Below, one piece after another: positions 31,601-42,270 of a DNA stretch of 64,000 nucleotides. The stretch is from Piper betle (Eukaryota > Streptophyta > Magnoliopsida > Piperales > Piperaceae), in contig JAURVB010014627.1 of NCBI GenBank assembly GCA_033002965.1, positions 1 to 64,000 on the forward strand, written 5' to 3'. The first letter of the stretch is position 1, and each line of letters opens with the position of its first letter. The position numbers and the translations under genes are program-made. The notes under the pieces were generated by a model. The model did not search any database and had not been told where the DNA came from. It worked only from the letters and a program-made list of their open reading frames with translations.

Positions 31601-34428
31601 TCTGATTAGAGCAATTTAAAAAAAAACGTTGAACCAAATGGAAGATGTTCAATTCCATCTTTTTGGCACGGCAAATTAAGTGTTATATTCTTGGCTCATT
31701 ATTTTCTTGTACATCATCTGTGTAATGCTTACTATCTACACCTAAGCCTAGCCTACTAGATGGTGAATGGAAATTCTCTAACTATACATGTGTTGATGAT
31801 TGCTTGACCAAGGATTAAGGCAAGTGTTATCAACTTCCACTTTTTTTGGCAAGTCGGAAAAGGTTAGATTTGTTTATTAGACTTTTGTAAAATTGAGCTT
31901 TTGCAAAAGGCAGCCTTGGCGCAACTGGTAGAGTTGCCGCCTTGTGGCCTAGTGACTGCGGGTCTGACTAGTGGTATCAACATCTTGTTGAATGCAAGGT
32001 AAGGATGCTACAATTGAGGCTTTCTGGTTCGATCCTTCCCTGGGCCCTGCACATTTGCATGAGGATGCCCTTTTACTGACCTTTGGTCAGTTGAGAGAAG
32101 CAATTATTAGTGTACCTTGTTTGAAAGAATAAGAAAATCTTTCTTGTGCAGTTTCTGTGACCAGTGAAGGTTACGCACATATCTTCTCTTCGTGTACTTT
32201 GGATAGTCCAAGCAGAAGTCGATCTTGATTGGATATGTAAATGAAACATCTAGTTGATTATGTTATTTTCAAGTCAAAGCTGCTTAGAAATTTTATTCTG
32301 CGATGGAAATGTGTTTGTTGTAGCTATAAATTAGTCTGTTGTGTAAAAACTTGTGGCCAATCGAGAATATAGTGTATCTATCGGACTTTATGTGAAAAAA
32401 GATGCCTTTATACCGCTGGTCCTTTATGTGGTTTCATGATTGTTCTTTTTCTTGAATCTCTGCAGTGCAAGAAGGACGAGGAGGTTGTTGCTGTTATTGC
32501 GCATGAACTTGGGCATTGGAAACTTAACCATACCATGTACTCATTCATTGCAGTCCAGGTATGTCCCTAGAAAGTGCTTGTGGAGTTTTAGAACTCTAAT
32601 TTCATTTCAAAGCTAATGTAGATTGTATGACTTTTCTACTAATGGCAAATTTTGTAGGCACTAGTATGGGTAACAGATACCTTTGGGTCTGTATTTTTGA
32701 GTAGCATGATGCTGAGATGTATGATAAGTAGCATGTCTGAGGCTACAGTCTAAATTAAGTAGTAGGGCATAGGAGTAGTTGATAATCTACTTCGTATCTT
32801 CTTGTTTGATATAGGAATAATTTTTTTCTATTTTTAGTCATATTAGGATGTCTCTCTGTTTCTCTAAGGATTCTGCCTCAATAAATAGAGGACTGAGCTT
32901 CTTCTAGTTAAGTTATTGAGTTTGATATTTTTAATGTCACAACTAGTTGTTTTTCTATCCCCTTGTTATTCTTCTTCGTATTTTATTTCCACGTTAGCTA
33001 GTTCTTTCTAGTTCCTTTCTGAACTCATTTAAAGATTCCATAATTCCAAACTTGTACTCGGTAATAGGGGAGGAGATTCATAAGTTTTCGATCCAGTTCC
33101 ACCCTACTGGAAATGGGTGGTAGAGGGTTCAAGTCTGGTTAGGGTTTAGTTTCAATTTTTAACTCTTCGTAAACAAGATTTGTAATTATTACCTGGACTT
33201 CATTGGAGTATTGTATGAGTGGAGTTTTGTGGAATGTTTTTCATATTTTCTGTAAAAGATTATATGAATTATTATGGAGATTTTGTTTTTGAGTTTCTTT
33301 TATATAGGGAAAATGACATAATGAAAGCTGAAATAAGCCACTTTTAAATTACATTTCAGAAACAGCAACAATATCACAACTAAAGTAATATTTCTAATTA
33401 TAAGGTTTATATATATTTAGAAAAAAGCCTCCACATTATGATTCATGAAATAAGTGCCATGAGAATTGTGAGAAACTTTGCAGGAAGTGTAATGTTGACG
33501 TATCAAGTAACAGTATTTAACTCCTTTGAAGTATATTGAAAGTAAGATCAAGGTCGAAACTTTGAATTTTTCAGTGTTGGACTTAATATATAACTCAAAG
33601 CAGATACAGCTTTACAATGCTAAAAAACTCAAAAGAGCTTACTTGATTATTGCTTCATTTTTATTTTATTTTGTTGCAGATTCTTACATTCTTGCAATTT
33701 GGAGGGTACACTCTTGTGAGGAACTCAAAAGATTTATTTCAGAGTTTTGGCTTTGACACACAACCTGTTCTCATCGGTTTAATTATCTTTCAGGTAACTT
33801 TTCCTTTATAGTAGCATCACAAAAGAAAAGGACATTTATCAGCTGTTCTGACAAGTTTATTTGAAATGATGATTGCTTTTTTACATTGTATAGTTGTACC
33901 ATATTAGGTCTGTCATAATTATGGGTTATACATTCTTAAACAGCATCAATTAAATAATTTTATACCACAATTTTGAACCTAGTTTCCTCCTTTATTTTCC
34001 AGCATACTGTCATTCCTCTTCAGCAGCTAATCAGCTTTGGCCTAAATCTTGTTAGCCGAGCATTTGAGTTCCAGGTAAGTGGACGCTTGTAAGAATATTC
34101 TGCCAGTGTTTTAGCCTTTATGTTGCTCAACGTTGTGAATCTCTTGTAGGCTGATGCATTTGCGAGAAAACTTGGGTATGCAAAGGAACTTCGTGCTGGT
34201 CTTGTGAAACTACAGGTAACTTCCGGGTGTATATTAAGCCTCTAATTGTTCTGGCAGGTCGACTTTGCAATTTTTGAACGTGCTTTTATTCTCTGTTTAA
34301 TTGTTTGGTAGGAGGAAAATCTATCTGCAATGAACACAGATCCATGGTATTCTGCATACCATTATTCTCACCCTCCATTGGTAGAGAGACTGGCTGCCCT
34401 GGACGTACCCGAGAAGAAAAAGGACTAA
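28685..34428 (+). CDS. STE24: CAAX prenyl protease 1 (STE24/FACE1), 14 exons, exon 9 frame broken
   Basis: Zinc metalloprotease of the ER membrane that removes the C-terminal three residues of prenylated CAAX proteins. Exons with consistent GT-AG borders and phases: 28685-28718, 29448-29595, 29750-29834, 29940-30035, 30183-30248, 30377-30475, 30560-30673, 30759-30869, 31468-31532, 32466-32558, 33680-33793, 34003-34074, 34150-34215, 34312-34428. Without the exon 9 fault the product would be 425 aa, the normal plant length. Signatures: LPTLPKPLVGVVSQEKFEKS, ILFFGVLPWFWK, the zinc site HELGH (32502-32516) and a likely third ligand Glu in AFEFQADAFA (exons 12-13). Exon 9 is 65 nt instead of 63, with extra bases after RIV and within the LYD codons. 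This gives a stop at about residue 270, before HELGH. An internal GT after CGCATC would restore frame minus about nine residues. Start chosen by the MASFPYMEAVLG N-terminus, which fits the family. Confidence 0.9.
31909..32076 (+). mobile_element. Au-like SINE in STE24 intron 9
   Basis: Starts GGCAGCCTTGGCGCAACTGG, a polymerase III A-box in tRNA-like context (TGGCGCAACTGGTAGAGTTG). A degenerate B-box region (GCGGGTCTGACTAG) follows, then the body ATGCAAGGTAAGGATGCTAC, CTGGTTCGATCCTTCCCTGG and a GCCCTTTT end. The order matches the Au SINE family of angiosperms as I remember it. No clear TSD was found and the B box is decayed, so it is probably an old, inactive copy. Confidence 0.7.
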
Positions 34429-35649
34429 CCAGTTAAAAAACAGTGCCCCATTTTTTGCTTTTGTTGTTTACAGGGCCTATGTTCTTTTGTCAGCTGGGAA
34501 GAGGTACAATTAGCTCAAGTATATGTACCTTAATACCTCTATTTTTCCCCATGGAGAACCAATTACATTACTATATATATATACTGAATGTTTTTAGTAT
34601 GAAGAGGTTCTTTTTTGGCTTAACATTAAGAGGAAGCAAATATGGTGAAAGAGGCTGATTGTTTTTTATTTACATTTTCGTCTGCTTAGTTATGTATGAT
34701 TAAGAATTACTAGCAAAACTACCATTCATTGATCCATTTTGGGATATCGAATCTTGGATTTAGCGTTCCCTCTCTTGCCGACTCTTTGTTTCTTTATCCA
34801 TGGGGTACAGTTTATGAGCCTAAACTAGTGCAAAGATTTCTAAGGTTTTTTCCCGCATTATTAGTGGTTTTATGTTGCGTTGAATCGCTTTATAGGGCAA
34901 ATGGTTGTGATAAAATATTGTATACGTAATTTGATGAAAGTTTTCTCACTATTTATCTTTTTGAAGTGAGTTTTTTCAACGGAAAGGATTAAAATATCAC
35001 AATCAAACACTCGAGAGATGTAACAAGTAAAATCACGGAGATGAATTAGCTGCACCCTTAACATTAATTAGAGTTTGATTTAGATGTAAATTCTGGTGGA
35101 GTGGAATTTCTTATCGAAGCATTTATGGCTCCTAGGGTGTGTGCCAATGGGGTACTTGTTGGCCGGCCCTGGTTGGCCATTCCACGCCTAATTAGTCTAG
35201 TGCTGCCCTAAGGTGTGGCAAAAGATTGATCTTTTGATACAACCAATTATTCGAGACATTAATTTTGCATGGCATAAAAGAATTTAGTAAGTTTTTGCCA
35301 AATAATAAACTTGGTACAAGTAAAGTTTTCTGACGAGGCCTTTGTACTATTTAAATTATACCTGCTTTTTAATATGAAAATTTTTTAAAAGAATTTTTTA
35401 TTACAATATTATAACAGTGTTTAATGAAAAGTGATAGCTGTGAAATTTTTTATTTAAGAACTTTGTGAATTATCGCTGTGATATCAATTTTTATCTAATG
35501 GTTCACATCAAATAGTCATGGTTATGGTTATGTTAGTAAGAATTTCAAAAGTTCACAAATTAAGAAAAAAGTATACATTTTATTATTTTCAAGTATTTAA
35601 TTATATATTGATGATAAAAAATATTTTTTATATTTAATAAAATATTTTA
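34429..35649. other. STE24 3' UTR and AT-rich intergenic DNA
   Basis: The first few hundred bases are probably the 3' UTR of the upstream gene; no decisive polyadenylation signal was chosen. Beyond 34930 there is AT-rich DNA without recognisable genes. Confidence 0.5.
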
Positions 35650-35984
35650 AAATAAGGGAACTTAACGGAAGGATGGCCCAAGAGCAAAGATGACAAGGCT
35701 CTGGTCAAAGCCTGCGCACAGTGAGCTCCCCACGCCACAGCTACCTCCACCGGACCAGAGTCTATCAATCTCCCCCGTTGCCCTATCCACCCTTCTAGAG
35801 CCAAAACAAATAACCACAAAAAACAAAAGAAAACACTCAGCCAAAATCTCTCTTTCACACTTCTCCCAAGTTTTTCCAATCCCATCACAAAAACCCATCA
35901 AAACCCCCAATGCCATATCTTTTATCAAGTACATATATTTATTGTATATATATATTTGTATACCCATTAAATATTTGAAGACCC
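35650..35984 (+). other. Orphan promoter/leader-like tract truncated by LTR sequence
   Basis: A C/A-rich stretch (CTACCTCCACCGGACCAGAG, CAATCTCCCCCGTTGCCC, CACTTCTCCCAAG, CCCATCAAAACCCCC) looks like a plant gene leader and would read into an ATG at 35910. It stops where similarity to the solo LTR family begins (about 35985). No coding continuation is visible after the insertion at 45711. Confidence 0.25.
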
Positions 35985-36372
35985 AAAGAAATATGGAGGT
36001 TTATGGGTATGTTTAGTACAACACACGTCCGAATACGTGGTTCAAAGAGTAAGAGTACCTTGTACTCCGGGCCAAGAAATATATGGTGGACAAGAGAGGG
36101 CTTAGGATATACTAGGAGTCCTGATGGATCAGGAAAATGAGAACATATTGAGAGAAGCATCAGCAAATTAGTCAGTTTAGGATGTAATCAGGTAGTGCCT
36201 GTTCCTCAGTGAGCTCCGATAAGCTTCACATGAAAGTTAGCTTTAATGAATAGTTTGATGTAATTATATTTTGGATTAATAATACTCGTTACTTATATAT
36301 TTTTATTACAAATGTAGGTGAGGATCAGGAGATAGTTGTGCTAACTTGAACAAAGGAGTAGTAACGTCTCTT

Positions 36373-37724
36373 TATAAAAACCATGATTTTTATTACAAGA
36401 CTCGAACCTAAATATTATGAAATAAATATCGATGAACCAATATGGTTGGTTATCAAGTCGACCGGTGATGGTTCGACTTAAGGTCACCTAAAAATACCTA
36501 TTCATGAATGGATGATGGGGTGTGAGAATTTAAGGAAGGGGCTTGTTGAACCTAGGAAATACCTATGGATGACGAGGTATGAGAATTTAATGTAGGGAAT
36601 GGTTGAAGTGTATATATATGCAAGAGGAGGGGATCGTTGAGGAGGGGAAAATAAAACTTTTTCCTAGCCGTCAAATTCTTCTTGCCTCCTCTCAGTCCCA
36701 GGCGACCTCCCCATTTCTGCGTGAGTATTTCGTCCCTCATCTTATTTGTTTCCATTAGGATTCTTGCATGCAAGGTTTGTTGGAGATGCCCTGCTAAGTT
36801 GCTAGATCCCTAGCGTCTTATGCATGGGGTTCTTGTCGACTGCTTGGTATGAACTGCTGCAAGTTTTTGGGGTCGGGTGTTGGTTGTGTTGTGGGTGTGC
36901 TGCTTTGCTTCATCCTTCGATTGGCAAGAATTGTTGGGATTCTTTGAATTGCTTAGTTGTTTTGTTAATGGACATGTCAGAATGGACCTGACAGTCAATA
37001 ATGGACATGTCAGAATGGACCTTACAGCCAATAATGGACATGTCAGAATGGACCTGACAGCCGAACTAATGGATATGTCAGAATGGACCTGACAGCTAAT
37101 AATGGATATGTTAGAATGGACCTGACAGCCAATAATGACTAATCTCAGAATGACCTGGGAGACCACCTAATCTCAGCATGAACTGGGAGACAAACTTTTA
37201 ATCTCAGAATCACCTGAGAGCCTATAGAACTACATTGAGCTTCATCCCGACATGGGTATGTTGGCTAATCAAGATTGTTTGATTTCAGCTCACTTAAGGA
37301 AGAATGAAAGTATGGTTGGTGGTTCTTTTACGAACTTAATGTAGGAGAATGGATAATAAATTGGACTTCCTTTTATTTTCTTGTGTTATACATGTGGCTT
37401 TGGTAAACAATCCAAGACTGTGGAACTATTATTATTATGTCTTGACTAACCATAATTTACTTTAAATGAGTCATACTTATGGTTTTAATAGAAATCATGT
37501 AGCATATAAGTAACGCCCGGACCGGTTAGGGCTGGTCCTTACAAGGTTGGTTTGGTATAATTTCGAGTAACGCCTAGACAGCTAGGCCCACAATATTGTA
37601 AAAAATGGCGGGTCATTATAGGGGACCGGTTAGGGCTGGTCGTTACAGGGTTGGTTTGGTATAATTTCGAGTAACACCTAACCAACTAGGCCCACAATAT
37701 TGTGAAAAATGGTGGGTCGTTACA
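36373..37724 (+). repeat. 5' LTR of the gag-only element
   Basis: 1352 bp, ending GGTCGTTACA. Contains a TATATATA motif near 36611, a hairpin array (36968-37219) and a doubled 104-bp terminal segment (starting 37521 and 37625). Confidence 0.9.
36968..37219 (+). repeat. Tandem hairpin array in the 5' LTR
   Basis: Five units of about 33 bp built on TGTCAGAATGGACCTGACAG are followed by three shorter units built on TCTCAG..CTGGGA or TCTCAG..CTGAGA. Each unit can fold into a 6-bp stem with a 6-7 base loop. Confidence 0.85.
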
Positions 37725-37726
37725 GG

Positions 37727-37740
37727 TGCTATCAGAGCCA
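37727..37740 (+). other. Primer-binding site, tRNA-iMet (one mismatch)
   Basis: TGCTATCAGAGCCA lies two bases after the 5' LTR. It differs from the usual TGGTATCAGAGCCA at one position. Confidence 0.8.
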
Positions 37741-37881
37741 GGTTTCCCACAAGCTCACATTTTATGACTCAAGTACCTTGCTGAAAAGTTAAGTAATTAT
37801 TTTTTTCCACTGTGTTATATTATTAATTAACAAAGTTCTTCGCTTACAAACCTAAGTCAAAACTGAAACAAGAATGTATAA

Positions 37882-39075
37882 ATGAACCATGATGGTTCGA
37901 TGTTTCAGATGGCAGGCATTCGGAAACAGACTACCCGATCTATCCCATCAAGTCCTAACACAGAGAATGTATTGGCCCAGATCCTAACGGCTATACAGGG
38001 ACTAGCACAGGCTTTAGAAAATACAAATTCTGTGATTCAGAATATTGTTCAGCGGCTATCGGGAGTGGCAACAGGGAATGGAGCCTCAAACTCAGCAGCG
38101 GATCCCAGAATCACCGCGGATGGTGGTCAGGGAAGTGCCCAAGGGCGGGCAGGGTTAGCTGACTCGGGCAAACGAGGGGAGCTACCAAACCCAGTGCCAC
38201 CAGTAGTTCGACAAGTGGTGCCACCTGCTGTTGAGGACAGTGATTGCTACACTGTGGAAAAGTTCTGGAAGAATGGAGCTGAGGTATTCATTGGAGGGAC
38301 TAATCTAATGAAGGCCGAAAGCTGGATAGACATTACCGAAAAAGCTTTTAGGGCTCTATCTACGCCACACTGCCACCAAGTGAGGTTGGCAACATGCATG
38401 CTTTAGGAGGTAGCATCTTACTGGTGGAAATCCATGGAAAACACTACATTCCATCGACATGAGATTTCTTCCATCACGTGGGCGGAGTTTGTGGCTGTTT
38501 TCAATGGACAATATTTTCCAGAGCCTGTTGTCCAAAAGAAAGCACTGGAGTTCGCCAACCTAGCTCAGAAGGAGGATTTGGTCTGGGAATATGCCAAGAA
38601 ATTCTTGCAATTGGAACACTTTGCACCTAGGATTCTAGCATCTGATAAGGCTAGGGCGGATAAATTCTTCTTGGGGTTGACACCTGAATTGAGGAGTAGG
38701 GTTGCTACGACGTCAAGGGGTACTATAACCGAGGTGATTGATGCAGCCACGACTCATGAGTTGGTATTTGAGCATGATCGTTCACAGAAATAGGGGAAGG
38801 CTACCACACAACACAAGCATGCCACCCATGGGGGTAGCTTAAATGGGTCCGCAGAACAATAGCAGCAGAACTACCAAGGGAATGTAGATGGAAACCTCAA
38901 AAGGAAGTTTGAGGAGATTCTATATAGATGATGTAAAAATTGCACCAAGATGCATTCTGGGCAATGCAACGAGACCCGTCGGTGCTACAATTGCGGCAGG
39001 ACAGGACATATGATAAAAGACTGTTGTCAGCCTTCGAAGCAACAACATGAGCAGTCTGAGATCCCGAAGATATAA
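37882..39075 (+). pseudogene. Retrotransposon gag with zinc knuckle, stop-containing
   Basis: One plus-strand frame from ATG 37882 (or ATG 37912, MAGIRKQTTRS) to TAA 39073-39075, about 397 codons. It is interrupted by TAG at 38404-38406, TAG near 38791 and further stops near 38860 and 38930. The N-terminal region has an amphipathic stretch (ILTAIQGLAQALENTNSVIQ). The gag core has EVFIGGTNLMKAESWIDITE, ITWAEFVAVFNGQYFPEPV and DKFFLGLTPELRSRVATT, and the end carries the knuckle CYNCGRTGHMIKDC. Gag would form the virus-like particle. The style is Ty3/gypsy, probably Tekay-like. No pol follows. Confidence 0.88.
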
Positions 39076-39141
39076 TTAATCATGCTTATCATCTTGTTGT
39101 TATAATATTTTAGGGACGAAATATCTCTAAGTTGCGGTGAT

Positions 39142-40524
39142 TGTAAAAATCATGTTTTTATTACAAGACTTGAACCTAAATATTATGAAATAAATATCGA
39201 TGAACCACTATGGTTGGTTATCAAGTCGACTGGTGATGGTTCGACTTAAGGTCACCTAGAAAATACCTATTCATGAATGGATGATGGGGTGTGAGAATTT
39301 AATGAAGGGGCTCGTTGAACCTAGGAAATGCGTATGGATGACGAGGTATGAGAATTTAATGTAGGGAATGGTTGAAGTGTATATATATGCAGGAGGAGGG
39401 GATCGTTGAGGAGGGGGAAAAAAAACTTTTTCCTAGCCATGAAATTCTTCTTGCCTCCTCTCAGTCCCAGGCGACCTCCCCATTTCTGCGTGAGTATTTC
39501 GTCCCTCATCTTATTTGTTTCCATTAGGATTCTTGCATGCAAGGTTTGTTGGAGATGCATTGCTAAGTTGCTAGATCCCTAGCGTCTTATGCATGGGGTT
39601 CTTGTCGACTGCTTGGTATGAACTGCTGAGAGTCTTTGGGGTCGGGTGTTTGTTGTGTTGTGGGTGTGCTGCTTTGATTCATCCTTCGATTGGCAAGAAT
39701 TGTTGGGATTCTTTAAATTGCTTAGTTGTTTTGTTAATGGACATGTCAGAATGGACCTGACAGTCAATAATGGACATGTCAGAATGGACATGACAGCCAA
39801 TAATAGATATGTCAGAATGGACCTGATAGCCAATAATGGACATGTCAGAATGAACCTGACAGCCAAAAATGGATATGTCAGAATGGACCTGACAGCCAAT
39901 AATGGACATGTCAGAATGGACCCGACAGCCAATAATGACTAATCTCAGAATGACCTGGGAGACCACCTAATCTCAGAATTAACTGGGAGACAAACTTTTA
40001 ATCTCAGAATCACCTGAGAGCCTATAGAACTACATTGAGCTTGATCCCGACATGGGTATGTAGGCTAATCAAGATTGTTTGATTTCAACTCACTTAAGGA
40101 AGAATGAAAGTATGGTTGGTGGTTCTTTTACGAACTAAGGGTAGGAGAATGGATAATAAATTGGACTTCCTTTTATTTTCTTGTGTTATACATGTGGCTT
40201 TGGGAAACAATCCAAGATTGTGGAACTATTATTATTATGTCTTGACTAACCATAATTTACTTTGAATGAGTCATACTTATGGTTTTAATAAAAATCTTGT
40301 AACATATAAGTAACACCCGGACCGGTTAGGGCTGGTCGTTACAGGGTTGGTTTGGTATAATTTCGAGTAACGCCTAGCTAGCTAGGCCCACAATATTGTG
40401 AAAAATGGCGGGTCGCTACAGGGGACCGGTTAGGGCTGGTCGTTACAGGGTTGGCTTGGTATAATTTCGAGTAACGCCTAGCCAGCTAGGCCCACAATAT
40501 TGTGAAAAATGGCAGGTCATTACA
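39142..40524 (+). repeat. 3' LTR of the gag-only element
   Basis: 1383 bp, starting TGTAAAAATCATG and ending TTACA, followed by the target duplication CTCTT. It has one more 33-bp hairpin unit than the left LTR, which explains the length difference. Confidence 0.9.
39738..40019 (+). repeat. Tandem hairpin array in the 3' LTR
   Basis: Six TGTCAG..CTGACA-type units and three TCTCAG..CTGAGA/CTGGGA-type units, collinear with the array at 36968-37219 plus one extra unit. Confidence 0.85.
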
Positions 40525-41118
40525 CTCTTGCACACATGTCAGTCAATAAAATATTCAGTATTTCTAATTATGATATTGCAGTAGTGAAATCGATGTGATG
40601 GCATGCTATATTTATTGTTTATAGAACTCATATCAATGACATAATGTGAATTCTATTTATAAAATATGCTCCTGTTGATTATGTTCAGCAAGTGAGCCAA
40701 GACTCAAATTTGAAATCTAAATGTGAATGATAATGAATAGAAGAGTAAAAACCCAAGTTTGAGAGAATTATATAGTTCAAGAATATTTGTGTTGTTGTTT
40801 GACTGAATTGTTTTTTGTGGAAAGTAGTTACATATGTTTTATTATATATGCACTATTTGACAAGGTGGCCCCTTATTATACTTTTAGGGGATGTTCATTT
40901 TATTTTAAAAATTATATTGATTTTTATTGTGATTATTTTTTACTGTGAATTGTTTGTTGTGCCATTCACGCAGTAACTTATTAGGGTTCTTTGCATCTTA
41001 TGTATGCATAACAATATTTATCTTCCATCTTAAGACATCGAGAGTAGGTCCATTCAGGTTAGTTTGGGTCATTCCGGTTCGGTTCACGAGTGAGCTGGAT
41101 TTCGGGTGATATATGTTT

Positions 41119-41129
41119 TGGTATCAGAG
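41119..41129 (+). other. Primer-binding site of the LARD-like element
   Basis: TGGTATCAGAG lies six bases after a decayed LTR end (GGGTGATATA versus GGGTGTTACA). This supports reading 40525-41113 as the end of a 5' LTR. Confidence 0.6.
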
Positions 41130-41580
41130 TTACTTTGGGTTGATTAAGATGAAAGATACTATTATAGATGATGTATGTGCAAAGACTACTTCGAGTCAAG
41201 CTGGCATGTATGTTACTGTCCATTGTCTTTATATGTAGATTTTTTTTCATTAGGTAGTTGCATAACAGTGTACTCAGGATTTGATTAGAAATAAGTGGAC
41301 CAGTCCTTAGTCAAGCTGGCAATTATAGAGGAATTGTGGATAGATTTGATATCATGATTTCATTGGACGCCAACAGGGATCTCACAAGCATGTCATGATA
41401 GGCTTAGAGACCCCTCTGGATGAGACACAATGGTTGAAAAACCTAAGTTGAGTTGATAGTAGCCACCACTAAGGAGACAAAACACATAGAGATAAACATG
41501 CAAGAGACAGTAATGAATTCACGACGTATATGATCACGATCTAGCCTCAACACCTTGATAGAACTGCCTCAAACCGAGTT

Positions 41581-42270
41581 GCACAATTGTTGTCTGAGTG
41601 CACAACCACCATCCGATTTGCATAACCACTGTCCCTAATGCACTGCCGTCAATCGAGTGGAGTAGTAGTGTGGAAGCAAGGGTCAATAGTTACCTAGCAC
41701 AACTACTTGAGGGATTTCTAAGCCGTGCCTAGCAACCACATGTCATAGTTTTTAGAGCCGAGTAGGGTTAGAGATTGAGAATAAGATAAAACTACAATGA
41801 CATCATCAATGCACAATTGTCGTCTGAGTGCACAACCACCATCCGATTTGCATAACCACCGTCCCTAATGCACTGCCGTCAATCGAGTGGAGTAGTAGTG
41901 TGGAAGCAAGGGTCAATAGTTACCTAGCACAACTACTTGAGGGATTTCTAAGCCGTGCCTAGCAACCACATGTCATAGTTTTTAGAGCCGAGTAGGGTTA
42001 GAGATTGAGAATAAGATAAAACTACAATGACATCATCAATGCACAATTGTCGTCTGAGTGCACAACCACCATCCGATTTGCATAACCACCGTCCCTAATG
42101 CACTGCCGTCAATCGAGTGGAGTAGTAGTGTGGAAGCAAGGGTCAATAGTTACCTAGCACAACTACTTGAGGGATTTCTAAGCCGTGCCTAGCAACCACA
42201 TGTCATAGTTTTTAGAGCCGAGTAGGGTTAGAGATTGAGAATAAGATAAAACTACAATGACATCATCAAT
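41581..42270 (+). repeat. Three tandem 230-bp repeats
   Basis: Copies begin GCACAATTGT at 41581, 41811 and 42041. They are nearly identical; copy 1 differs at two positions near its start. They lie in the internal region of the LARD-like element and have no open frame of note. Confidence 0.95.

Larger units (their letters stand above)
36373..40524 (+). mobile_element. Gag-only LTR retrotransposon (TR-GAG-like)
   Basis: LTRs 36373-37724 (1352 bp) and 39142-40524 (1383 bp) are close copies, flanked by the duplication CTCTT (36368-36372 and 40525-40529). The left LTR starts TA where the right starts TG; both end TTACA. The internal part is only about 1.4 kb: a primer site, a gag frame with zinc knuckle, then the right LTR 66 bases after the gag stop. 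There is no protease, RT or integrase. It inserted into an older LTR: the sequence on both sides is continuous with 45270-45330. Such elements need proteins from an autonomous partner. Confidence 0.92.

Noticed and set aside
31909..32040. Possible tRNA gene in the STE24 intron
   Set aside because: It has A-box-like sequence and a GGTTCGATCC motif but the spacing and arms do not form a tRNA; the body matches a SINE.
36968..37219. Regular 33-bp repeats resembling a CRISPR array
   Set aside because: Units are contiguous with no unique spacers, lie within LTRs and occur in both LTR copies of a plant retrotransposon.
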